DNA from: an archaeon
Lineage (GTDB): Archaea; Micrarchaeota; Micrarchaeia; Norongarragalinales; UBA97
Direction: 5' to 3'
Assembly: GCA_020057405.1 (NCBI GenBank)
Contig: JAGVFW010000001.1
Span: forward strand, 1-33,305
Length of the DNA stretch: 33,305 nucleotides
Shown here piece by piece: positions 1-5,980 of the stretch. The notes beneath the pieces were generated by a model. That model saw only the letters and a program-made list of their open reading frames with translations, made no database searches and was not told the origin of the DNA. Position numbers and translations under genes: made by a program. Position 1 is the first letter of the stretch; each line of letters begins with the position of its first letter.

Positions 1-2
1 AA

Positions 3-65
3 ACAGTCTCGCGCTACGTGCGCGAGGATAACGATCCCCGCCAGCGCAAGCTGGCGGCATACTAA
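3..65 (+). CDS. C-terminal end of an unidentified protein (5' truncated)
   Basis: The frame beginning at base 3 is open from the contig edge and ends at TAA 63-65. It would encode about 20 residues, including VSRYVREDNDPRQRKLAAY, a charged helical tail of ordinary protein composition. A perfect hairpin follows just downstream, as expected for a gene end. Twenty residues are too few to name a family, and the reading rests on the open frame and its composition only. Confidence 0.4.
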   Translation, partial: TVSRYVREDNDPRQRKLAAY

Positions 66-70
66 GAAAA

Positions 71-90
71 CTGAGGCCTTTAGGCCTCAG
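71..90 (+). terminator. Perfect 9-bp inverted repeat, probable terminator
   Basis: CTGAGGCCT-TT-AGGCCTCAG forms a perfect 9-bp stem with a 2-nt loop, directly after the truncated upstream gene. It shares the GGCCTCA/TGAGGCC core with the hairpin at 12241-12256 between two convergent genes. An AT-rich stretch follows (91-100). The hairpin is visible; the terminator role is inferred from its position. Confidence 0.5.
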
Positions 91-124
91 ATATTTATAC
101 TTGAAGAAAATAAAACTCGCCGAA

Positions 125-388
125 TTGAACCGCGTCTTTTCCTCATCGCCAGAAAAAACACGGCCCATACTGCAAAAAATGCTGAAAAAAGCCGCTCCGG
201 GCGGAAAGCTCCTGCTCACTTGTGCAGGTAAGGGAAAAGACGTCGTGCTTGAAGCTCTTGAGGGCATAGGCTTTCAAAATGTCCAAGTCACTCGAGTGCC
301 AAAGGAAATGCAGTGGACCTATTGGGGCAAAAAACTCGCCAAAAAACACGAAATCTACCTAATCCGCGCCCAAAAACCGCTTGCATAA
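125..388 (+). CDS. Small methyltransferase-like C-terminal-half protein (possible remnant)
   Basis: This short protein contains a segment like the strand and turn after the catalytic half of class I SAM-dependent methyltransferases (APGGKLLLTCAGKGKD), then a helix and a closing pair of strands (FQNVQVTRVP ... HEIYLIRAQK). The SAM-binding N-terminal half is absent, so an independent methyltransferase is unlikely. The frame is blocked upstream by a stop at 29-31. TTG 101 is possible, but the box TTTATAC (94-100) lies only 1 nt before it. TTG 125 sits 28 nt from the box centre, as in most genes here, so I chose it (87 aa). An N-terminal methyltransferase-like fragment lies at 1623-1760 on the same strand. 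It could be a decayed gene or a small orphan; the fold is a pattern judgement only. Confidence 0.5.
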   Translation: MNRVFSSSPEKTRPILQKMLKKAAPGGKLLLTCAGKGKDVVLEALEGIGFQNVQVTRVPKEMQWTYWGKKLAKKHEIYLIRAQKPLA

Positions 389-560
389 CGCCGTGACGAA
401 CTGCCCGGCCTTTCGGTTACGAGCCATAACAAACGCATTGCACGCTTCCGCACGGCAAACTTACTCTCCCGAGTCTCTATAGCGCAGCGGCGATATTTGC
501 GTGCGACTTACCCGACCGCGCGCAAGGCTTAAATCGGGGTTACTGCATACTAGCCTGCAC

Positions 561-896
561 GTGGACCGAATCGAGCTTGACCGGCGAAAGACGACGATGA
601 AGCGCCTGTCGGTTGGCGAACTTGCACAGCACTTGCACGAGTCGGAGCCCGACGCACGGCAACGCGCTAGGCAGATTGCCGCCGAAATGGCCGAATCGGG
701 CAACATTGACCTAGCGCAGCATAACACTGCAGTAATTAGAAACGCCATACGCGGCTTTGAGAACAACTGGAAGGAAATATTTCCCTCAAGCGGCGGCTAC
801 GGCGCCGTAATGCACGAGCTAATTCGGATGAATGCAGTAAAGAAGCTCCGCGAGCCTGACGCGCCGCAGAAAAAGAAGAAGCGCTACGAAATTTAG
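561..896 (+). CDS. Hypothetical protein, about 111 aa, helical with basic C-terminus
   Basis: I do not recognise this protein. It is predicted mostly helical, with a charged, Ala/Arg/Glu-rich N-terminal half containing VGELAQHLHE and a basic tail ending KKKKRYEI. It is soluble and has no cysteines. The box GCTTAAAT (526-533) lies about 31 nt before GTG 561, which supports that start. ATG 597 is an alternative that would remove 12 residues. The frame is open to 501, but that extension would run over the promoter box. It is convergent with the sigma-factor gene, whose stop lies 79 bases downstream. The basic tail could suit nucleic-acid binding, which is speculation. Confidence 0.55.
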   Translation: MDRIELDRRKTTMKRLSVGELAQHLHESEPDARQRARQIAAEMAESGNIDLAQHNTAVIRNAIRGFENNWKEIFPSSGGYGAVMHELIRMNAVKKLREPDAPQKKKKRYEI

Positions 897-974
897 GCGT
901 TATTCTTTCTCCGGGTTCATTTTAGTTAGGTGGCCGATGGTTTTGACTCTTGTTTTGAAAAGAAGGCTTTCAGT

Positions 975-1535
975 TTATAGTGCTTTCTTATCCAGTTGTT
1001 TTCGCAATCCTAGCGTTCCTCGGTGAATCTGGCCCTTAACCGTATCTAATTTTCTGTTTAGTGTGTTTGCTATTTCCTGTTGTGACATCCCTTCGAGATG
1101 GTGCATGACGAACGGAATCCGATAGATATCGGGCAACGACTCAATTGCCGCATGCACTCTGGCGTATCTTTCTTTTTGCAGCGCCAGCTCGAGCGGACTT
1201 TCTCCCTCATCAGGTTTGTTTTCGTCGAGTTCTTCGTACCTCCTTCTCGTTTCCTTCTTTGCAATGTCGATAGCGGCGTTGCGGGCAATTTTGAACATCC
1301 AGACTCTTACTGTAGACTGGCCGTCAAAGCTGTTGGCATGCTCAATTGCGCGCACCTTAGTTTCCTGAAGGACGTCTTCGGCGTGCTCTATCCTTCCAGT
1401 AATCTTGAGGCCTAAACGGTAAACCGGGCCGTTAATTTCCTCGAAGACCGCGTCCCAGTGTTCGGGTTTCTTAGTTTTCCTTGCTTTTAGGAACTTTTGG
1501 TCAAGCGAGGTGTGCGCAAACGTTTCCGGAATCAT
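975..1535 (-). CDS. Bacterial-type ECF sigma factor (sigma-70 family, regions 2 and 4)
   Basis: The 186-residue protein has the two-domain layout of group 4 (ECF) sigma factors. Region 2 spans about residues 30-98, with AEDVLQETKVRA and FKIARNAAIDIAKK matching the core-polymerase-binding and -10-recognition helices. Region 4 spans about 120-180, with the ESLPDIYRIPFVMHHLEGMS hallmark and the helix-turn-helix QQEIANTLNRKLDTVKGQIH. An acidic linker (about 101-118) joins them, and region 3 is absent as usual in ECFs. In bacteria such proteins direct RNA polymerase to stress or envelope promoters; archaea use TBP/TFB, so a target polymerase is unclear. A TATA-like box (1563-1569) lies about 31 nt upstream of ATG 1535. 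TTG 1559 abuts that box and is less likely. No anti-sigma gene is adjacent. Base composition looks more AT-rich than the neighbouring housekeeping genes, consistent with transfer. Confidence 0.88.
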   Translation of the reverse strand: MIPETFAHTSLDQKFLKARKTKKPEHWDAVFEEINGPVYRLGLKITGRIEHAEDVLQETKVRAIEHANSFDGQSTVRVWMFKIARNAAIDIAKKETRRRYEELDENKPDEGESPLELALQKERYARVHAAIESLPDIYRIPFVMHHLEGMSQQEIANTLNRKLDTVKGQIHRGTLGLRKQLDKKAL

Positions 1536-1562
1536 TTCAACCGTTCTTTCAGTCCGCAATCT

Positions 1563-1569
1563 TAAAATA
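1563..1569 (-). promoter_or_regulatory. TATA-like box of the sigma-factor gene
   Basis: On the minus strand this reads TATTTTA, about 31 nt before ATG 1535 of the sigma-factor gene. The spacing resembles the other archaeal promoters in the window. This suggests transcription by the host archaeal machinery and argues against a bacterial contig chimera at this locus. Confidence 0.5.
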
Positions 1570-1622
1570 GTCTACTGCGCGCCGCAGAAACATTTTTACT
1601 CTCATTTCTTCTTTTCTAGTTC

Positions 1623-1760
1623 ATGCCGCGCATGATGGTGCACTTGGGAAACGCCGGTAAAGACCGGTCGGCAGAGAAGATTGCAGACTACGCGCTGCGA
1701 TTTCCGGAAATAAATTTCGTCGGCATTGACGAAAAGAGCCTGCGTTTGGACGTGCCTTAG
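1623..1760 (+). CDS. 45-aa methyltransferase-like N-terminal fragment
   Basis: ATG 1623 opens a 45-codon frame ending at TAG 1758-1760. The product contains MVHLGNAGKDRSAEKIAD and FPEINFVGIDEKSLRLD. The VGIDEKSL strand resembles the end of strand 2 of a Rossmann methyltransferase, where an acidic residue binds the SAM ribose. The protein stops there, lacking everything downstream. A TATA-like box (ATTTTTAC, about 1592-1599) lies about 27 nt upstream, so it could be expressed leaderless. No continuation appears in other frames before the lipoprotein gene. It may be a truncated gene or a true micro-protein; the family resemblance is my inference. Confidence 0.45.
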   Translation: MPRMMVHLGNAGKDRSAEKIADYALRFPEINFVGIDEKSLRLDVP

Positions 1761-1797
1761 CCTGTTTGCGCACTGCCTTGGACGCTGAAGCAGGTTT

Positions 1798-1813
1798 AGG
1801 CGGTTTTCCGCCT
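1798..1813 (-). terminator. Short hairpin downstream of the lipoprotein gene
   Basis: AGGCGG-TTTT-CCGCCT forms a 6-bp stem with a 4-nt loop. It lies 13 bases past the lipoprotein stop on the minus strand and 38 bases past the small plus-strand ORF. It could end either transcript. It is weak evidence on its own. Confidence 0.3.
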
Positions 1814-1825
1814 CTCGGATTCATT

Positions 1826-2572
1826 TCAGTCAGACCCTGAAATGCTTTCGTTCTTGTCGCAGCCTTCAACATTCAGGCACCTTCCTGCAGTGTAGTTGAT
1901 TGCGATTGTCTTGTTTGCGCACTCGCTTTTGCTGCAGACTTGCGCGGTGAAGTTGGAGAGCACGTTGCCGCGCGTGTAGCAGCCGCTCGCGGAAGCAGTG
2001 ACTTTAGTCTCGCCAAAGCCGTCGTGCGTGAGCTGGACCGAGGCGGGGTTAAACGACCCGCCTAGCTTGCCGCCCCAGCTTGCAAAAAACTGCAGATGGC
2101 CGGAGTCAGGACCGTTTCGCACGTTGAGGGTCACGGTATTCGCCTCGCAAGGCGAGATGAACGCGATTTTGGGCGAACCCGAGAGCGTGAAATTCATTCC
2201 CGGCGGTATTGGCTTGCACGCCCCATCAAGGCAGCCGTTGTCGCAATCCATCTGCTCGGTTTTCGCCTCGACACCGTCGCAGTAGTACTCGAGTACGCGT
2301 TCGCCAAGGCAGGTGTCGGCAAGCGTCTTTTTACCCTCCTCGGTTACTGCCGTTACCGTGCCTGCGACAGCCGCGTTCTTGCCCCCGTCGCTGTCGGCGC
2401 AGGAGCCAATGACCGGAGTTGCCGTAGGAACGGCAGTGGTTCTGGCGGTTGGAATTGGAGTGGCTCCCTCAGATGGCCCCGGAATAGTGTCGGGAGCCGC
2501 GGTCGCCTGCGGCGCTTGTGAGACGCATCCCGCAAGCAGGAGGGCCAAGAATGCAATTGCAGCAAGTTTCAT
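1826..2572 (-). CDS. Secreted lipoprotein with Thr/Pro/Ala linker and Cys-rich exodomain
   Basis: Starting at ATG 2572, the 248-residue protein has a lipoprotein signal peptide (MKLAAIAFLALLLAGC, lipobox LAGC with Cys16). A low-complexity Ala/Pro/Thr stretch follows to about residue 55. The exodomain holds several cysteine pairs (LEYYCDGVEAKTEQMDCDNGC and later CYTRG, VCSKSEC, GRCLN), suggesting a disulphide-stabilised extracellular fold. The frame is open upstream to 2596, but only the inner ATG gives a clean signal peptide. The box TTAAAAA (2600-2606) is about 31 nt upstream. The gene diverges from the winged-helix gene at 2645. The function is unknown; a surface adhesin or binding lipoprotein is plausible. 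Confidence 0.75.
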   Translation of the reverse strand: MKLAAIAFLALLLAGCVSQAPQATAAPDTIPGPSEGATPIPTARTTAVPTATPVIGSCADSDGGKNAAVAGTVTAVTEEGKKTLADTCLGERVLEYYCDGVEAKTEQMDCDNGCLDGACKPIPPGMNFTLSGSPKIAFISPCEANTVTLNVRNGPDSGHLQFFASWGGKLGGSFNPASVQLTHDGFGETKVTASASGCYTRGNVLSNFTAQVCSKSECANKTIAINYTAGRCLNVEGCDKNESISGSD

Positions 2573-2599
2573 GTGCCATTCAATTTCTGCCGCCAAAAC

Positions 2600-2621
2600 T
2601 TAAAAAGCGGCTGTTTTAAAT
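2600..2621. promoter_or_regulatory. Divergent promoter with two TATA-like boxes
   Basis: TTAAAAA (2600-2606) is placed to drive the minus-strand lipoprotein (start 2572, about 31 nt). TTTTAAAT (2614-2621) is placed to drive the plus-strand gene (start 2645, about 27 nt). Both spacings fit short or absent leaders. Confidence 0.5.
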
Positions 2622-2644
2622 TTCCGAGACGAGTGCTTTGTGCG

Positions 2645-3067
2645 ATGAACTTCAAGTACTGGCAATGGGAGAGCCACGAGTACGGCGAGAAGAAGAAAGC
2701 GCCGTCAGTAAAAGAGCTAGCGTTCGTTTTGGAGAACAACGACACTCACGCCTACCGCCTTGCGCGCGTCTTGTGTATAGTGAAGAGAAAGGGCGCCGTG
2801 CAGCTAAAGGAAATGCCTGGCGACCTGCCAAAGGCAACTTGGCACCGCTATCTCGAGGGCGCCTACCGCCTTGGACTCCTCGACAAGAAGGACAACACTT
2901 ATGTGAAGATAAACCGCTTTTCAAACCCGCTCAAGAACTTCGCCGACTACTACGAGAAGTGGCTTTCGCGGGAAGACGCTGAAACCGAGGAGGAGCTGCG
3001 GCTGCTGTTCCCGAATGCGGAAAAAGGAAAGTACGCCCGCGGCGGGGCAGTTGAAGCACCCAAATAG
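2645..3067 (+). CDS. Probable winged-helix DNA-binding protein, 140 aa
   Basis: The central part (about residues 20-85) reads as a compact helical unit followed by a wing: LARVLCIVKRKGAVQLKEMPGDLPKATWHR, then LEGAYRLGLLDKKDNTYVKINRF. That pattern of helix, recognition helix (LPKATWHRYLEGAYRLGLL) and beta hairpin is typical of archaeal winged-helix regulators. The C-terminal third is acidic and helical and probably serves another role such as dimerisation. The TATA box at 2614-2621 selects ATG 2645; the longer frame from 2573 would overlap the divergent promoter. No effector domain is recognised, so the regulatory target is unknown. Confidence 0.6.
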   Translation: MNFKYWQWESHEYGEKKKAPSVKELAFVLENNDTHAYRLARVLCIVKRKGAVQLKEMPGDLPKATWHRYLEGAYRLGLLDKKDNTYVKINRFSNPLKNFADYYEKWLSREDAETEEELRLLFPNAEKGKYARGGAVEAPK

Positions 3068-3101
3068 GCTGAAAAAACAGTTCGGACTTGAGCCGGCCCC
3101 C

Positions 3102-3108
3102 TTTTAAT
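3102..3108 (+). promoter_or_regulatory. TATA-like box for the gene at 3131
   Basis: TTTTAAT is centred 26 nt before ATG 3131. This favours ATG 3131 as a leaderless start over GTG 3122. Confidence 0.5.
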
Positions 3109-3130
3109 TTTTTCTCCCCTAGTGATTCCT

Positions 3131-4006
3131 ATGCCCGAAGAAATGCTCGTCTTCTACGCCCGCCTGCCTGAGCAGGAAATCGCAATTGACCTCCGCAGCC
3201 CCTCGGCCCAAGAGCTGGCCGAAGCCGCTTTTACTGCCCTTGAAGCTAGCCGCCAGGCGGCGCTGGAGTACTCTCCCGTTGACTTGCAGGCAGTGCGCAA
3301 GCTTGCCGGCAGCGGCAGCCTCTCAATAGCGCAGCTGTCGGCCCAACTCTCTCAACTTAAGCAGTCGGCCCTGGAGCAATCGCTCCTGCCCCTTGTCAAG
3401 GCCGCGCCTGCCTCCGACGCGATTGCCAACCCGCTGGCCAAAACGCCCAAGGGCGAGCCAGTAGAGTTTGCCGTAAGCGCCTACCTGGGCGCCCTCTTCG
3501 ATAGGGCCATGCCCCCCGAGCCGCTTTCGTGGCAAAAGCCCGGGAAGGAAAAGCGGGAAGTGCGATTAGTCGCCAACGCCCGCGGCTGGCAGTCGGTAAA
3601 GAAAGTGGAATTTGCGGGAAGCGAGCGCAAGGAAGTGTGCGCGGCGTCCGCTACCATTTTCGAGCGCGTCAAGTCAAAGCTTCCTGACCTGCTTCTTGGC
3701 GAAAAGGCGGAAGAATTTCAATCCTTGCTCGACGCGTTTGTGGCAAAATACCCCGAGCGCAAGAGCTTCGGCAGGCTGCCGGAAATATTGTCCGCGGCAG
3801 AAAAAGAGTTTCCCAAGCTTGAGGCCATCGCAGGTGGAGACAAGCGACTTGAGTCGCGCTTGCGGAAGCTCTTCCTTTACGCGTGCTTTGCGCGGGCGGG
3901 CTTCACCCCGTATCCCAGTTCCGAAACCGTCGGACGCGTGTGGCCTGAACTCAAGATCCCGAAGCCGCGCGGCAACTTTGGCGGCAAGAAAAAGAAGAAA
4001 GCCTAA
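3131..4006 (+). CDS. Hypothetical protein, 291 aa, with lysine-rich C-terminus
   Basis: I do not recognise this protein. It is a soluble, mostly helical protein. The first 75 residues contain helices rich in Ala/Glu/Leu and two stretches of Ser/Gln-containing helix (LSIAQLSAQLSQLKQSALEQ). A middle region includes a strand-rich part (REVRLVANARGWQSVKKVEF), and the C-terminus is a basic tail GNFGGKKKKKA, which suggests nucleic-acid or ribosome association. It is flanked by short intergenic gaps and has its own TATA-like box. The start is ATG 3131 on promoter spacing. No enzymatic motif is visible. Confidence 0.6.
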   Translation: MPEEMLVFYARLPEQEIAIDLRSPSAQELAEAAFTALEASRQAALEYSPVDLQAVRKLAGSGSLSIAQLSAQLSQLKQSALEQSLLPLVKAAPASDAIANPLAKTPKGEPVEFAVSAYLGALFDRAMPPEPLSWQKPGKEKREVRLVANARGWQSVKKVEFAGSERKEVCAASATIFERVKSKLPDLLLGEKAEEFQSLLDAFVAKYPERKSFGRLPEILSAAEKEFPKLEAIAGGDKRLESRLRKLFLYACFARAGFTPYPSSETVGRVWPELKIPKPRGNFGGKKKKKA

Positions 4007-4046
4007 AAACAGAAACGGTTAAGAACGCCGGTTGAGTGCCTTTCTC

Positions 4047-4493
4047 ATGGCAACTGACCTATATTTCATCTCGCAGCTTTTACTCGCTTCAGCACTCGGC
4101 GCACTCCTTGGCTGGGAACGTGAGCGCCGGGGCAGGCCAGCCGGCATCCGCACGCACTTGCTCGTCACCGTCTCTGCAGCGCTCTTCGCCATCATCGGCA
4201 TCACTTTTGAGCCAAGCGCCTCGATGCGCGTGGCGGCCAACATCGTCGTTGGAGTAGGCTTTCTTGGCGCGGGCATGATAATCCGCGACGAGGGCGGAGT
4301 CCACGGCCTGACTACTGCCGCAAGCATCTGGGGCGCAGCGGCAGTCGGCGTCGCAGTCGCAGTAGGCTTGACTAACCTGGCCCTGGTCGCAACCGCAATC
4401 ATGTTCGCCGCACCATTCATCCCCCACGTGCACCCCGACCACGCCGATCCCGTGCACCACCACGGGGCAACCCGCCGCAAGCGCGGTTTATAA
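4047..4493 (+). CDS. MgtC/SapB family membrane protein
   Basis: The N-terminal 105 residues have the MgtC/SapB membrane domain: four to five hydrophobic helices and the family motifs LGALLGWERERRGRPAGIRTH and NIVVGVGFLGAGMIIRDEG followed by GLTTAASIWGAAAVG. Family members modulate ion and membrane-potential homeostasis, and some affect magnesium or acid tolerance. This copy ends in a short soluble tail with clustered histidines (HVHPDHADPVHHHGA) rather than the larger ACT-like domain of classical MgtC, so metal binding by the tail is possible. GGTTAAGA (about 4018-4025) lies 26 nt before ATG 4047, which I prefer over the TTG at 4032. The stop overlaps the promoter box of the next gene. Confidence 0.9.
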   Translation: MATDLYFISQLLLASALGALLGWERERRGRPAGIRTHLLVTVSAALFAIIGITFEPSASMRVAANIVVGVGFLGAGMIIRDEGGVHGLTTAASIWGAAAVGVAVAVGLTNLALVATAIMFAAPFIPHVHPDHADPVHHHGATRRKRGL

Positions 4494-4494
4494 G
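4487..4494 (+). promoter_or_regulatory. TATA box of the RecB-like nuclease gene
   Basis: TTTATAAG overlaps the stop codon of the MgtC-family gene and is centred about 28 nt before ATG 4518. It supports that ATG over GTG 4503 and gives the nuclease its own promoter. Confidence 0.6.
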
Positions 4495-4517
4495 CCGTTT
4501 TTGTGCCTATTTCTTTC

Positions 4518-5720
4518 ATGCCGACCTTCTCGCACTCACGCCTGTCCACTTTTGAGAACTGCCCGCAGCAGTACAAGTTCAAGTACGTCGATAAAATCAA
4601 GATAGAGCCCTACTTTCAGACGGTCGAGGCATTCATGGGCAAGCGCGTGCACGAGACGCTTGAAAAACTCTACCGCGACGTCTCAATGGGCCGCGAAGTG
4701 AGCAAGGCCGGACTACTCCTAGACTACGCCGACGACTGGGAAGAAAAATGGACTGACGACGTCAAGATAGTCAAGTCCGGCTATACGGGCGACGACTACA
4801 AGCGCGTGGGCGCAAAATGCCTTGAAAACTACTACGACGCCAACGCCCCCTTCGATAAAGACGTCACACTCGAGCTTGAGAAAAAAGTTCTAGTACACCT
4901 CGGGGGCGACTATTCCATCAACGGCGTCATCGACAGGCTTTCGCAAAAGGGGACGACTTACCAGGTGCACGACTACAAGACAAGCAGCCACCTCCCATCC
5001 CAAGCAGAGGTTGACGCGGACCGCCAGCTCGGATTCTACCAGATTGCAGTGCACGCGCTTTGGAAGGACGCGGGTGACGTCGAGCTCGTCTGGCACTACC
5101 TGCGTTTTGGAAAAGACTTGCACTCGAAAAAAAGCCACGCCGACCTAGAGGAACTGCGCATCAAGGCAGTGGCCCTGATGAAGGAAATAGGGGAAAAGGA
5201 CGGGGACGACTTTGCGCCCAAGGTAAGTGCGCTTTGCAGCTGGTGCGAATACAAGCCAATGTGCCCCGCATGGGCGCACTTGGAAAAAACAAGCCTCCTG
5301 CCGAAAAACGAGTTCCTCAACGAGCCAGGAGTCAAGCTTGTTAACGAGTTTGCTTACGCAAAAGAAGAGCAGCACGCGGCCGAGGAAAAACTTGAGAAAA
5401 TCGAGGCCGCCATCTTAGACTACTCCAAGAAGTCGGGCGCAAGCGTCATCCGCGGCAGCGACAAGAAAATCACGGTCACGCACACTCACCACCTCTCGTT
5501 TCCCGCAAAGCAGTCCGCCGACCGAACGCGCCTTGAGGCGCTGCTAAAGGAAAAGAACTTGTGGGACGAGGCAAGCACGCTAGACTCAACCGCACTCCAA
5601 GCGCTTCTAGAAGAAAAGAAAATTTCCGCCGCGACGGCAAAGGAAATACTGGCCTTGGCAAAAGACTCTGAGCGAACTAGCGTGCGGCTCTCCAAACTCC
5701 GCGACGAAGAAACCGACTAA
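4518..5720 (+). CDS. RecB/Cas4-like PD-(D/E)XK nuclease with 4Fe-4S cysteines
   Basis: The N-terminal 255 residues match the PD-(D/E)XK nuclease domain of the RecB/AddB/Cas4 group: SHSRLSTFENCPQQYKFKYV, His45 in KRVHE, Asp139 in NGVIDR, the catalytic DYK at Asp152/Lys154, and Gln174 in the QLGFYQ helix. Cys15 together with Cys240, Cys243 and Cys249 (CSWCEYKPMC) matches the four-cysteine Fe-S arrangement of this family. Residues 257-400 form a charged helical extension not found in Cas4. No cas genes or CRISPR repeats lie nearby, so a DNA repair or end-processing role is more likely than spacer acquisition. The protein is 400 residues with ATG 4518. It is a stand-alone gene with its own promoter. 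Confidence 0.88.
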   Translation: MPTFSHSRLSTFENCPQQYKFKYVDKIKIEPYFQTVEAFMGKRVHETLEKLYRDVSMGREVSKAGLLLDYADDWEEKWTDDVKIVKSGYTGDDYKRVGAKCLENYYDANAPFDKDVTLELEKKVLVHLGGDYSINGVIDRLSQKGTTYQVHDYKTSSHLPSQAEVDADRQLGFYQIAVHALWKDAGDVELVWHYLRFGKDLHSKKSHADLEELRIKAVALMKEIGEKDGDDFAPKVSALCSWCEYKPMCPAWAHLEKTSLLPKNEFLNEPGVKLVNEFAYAKEEQHAAEEKLEKIEAAILDYSKKSGASVIRGSDKKITVTHTHHLSFPAKQSADRTRLEALLKEKNLWDEASTLDSTALQALLEEKKISAATAKEILALAKDSERTSVRLSKLRDEETD

Positions 5721-5739
5721 ACCCGCTGGCTGACTCTAG

Positions 5740-5928
5740 TCAGTGGTGGCCGTGCGGGTCTTCCGCCTTTACTACGAGCGGCCTTATCGTAATCAACGCA
5801 ATCGCCACCATCGCGGCCATAACTGCGTTCTCGTAGTTTGAATAAACTGCCGAGGCGATTGCGATTACTCCGCAAAGCGCGGCAAACCCGTCGTAGAGGA
5901 AAAACCGGTGCTGTTCGTCGTAAGACAT
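5740..5928 (-). CDS. Small two-helix membrane protein, 62 aa
   Basis: The product starts MSYDEQHRFFLYDGF, has two hydrophobic helices (about residues 13-31 and 36-53) and ends with a short polar tail EDPHGHH. Both termini are probably on the same side of the membrane. ATG 5928 is chosen because the AT-rich element 5951-5960 lies about 28 nt upstream; the frame is open to 5949. Its ATG shares two bases with the ATG at 5927 on the other strand. The family is not recognised. The His-containing tail echoes the MgtC-family protein nearby, but any link is speculative. Confidence 0.65.
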   Translation of the reverse strand: MSYDEQHRFFLYDGFAALCGVIAIASAVYSNYENAVMAAMVAIALITIRPLVVKAEDPHGHH

Positions 5929-5950
5929 GAAGAAAGTTAGCCGGCGCAAG

Positions 5951-5960
5951 CAATTTATTT
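5951..5960. promoter_or_regulatory. Bidirectional TATA-like element
   Basis: CAATTTATTT reads AAATAAATTG on the other strand. It is centred about 28 nt from ATG 5928 (minus strand) and about 25 nt from GTG 5981 (plus strand), so one AT-rich element can serve both divergent genes. It supports starts at 5928 and 5981. Confidence 0.5.
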
Positions 5961-5980
5961 GGCTGCGGCGAAGGCTTGTT

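Noticed and set aside
389..560. Intergenic region tested for RNA genes
   Set aside because: Apart from the TATA-like box at 526-533 no structured or conserved element was visible.
1098..1415. Plus-strand frame of 105 codons opposite the sigma-factor gene
   Set aside because: It is a shadow of the sigma gene, has no promoter or ribosome site, and its composition is unlike a protein.
4019..4600. Minus-strand frame of 193 codons across the MgtC-family gene
   Set aside because: It overlaps a clearly recognised membrane protein and is Arg/Ala/Pro-rich shadow sequence.
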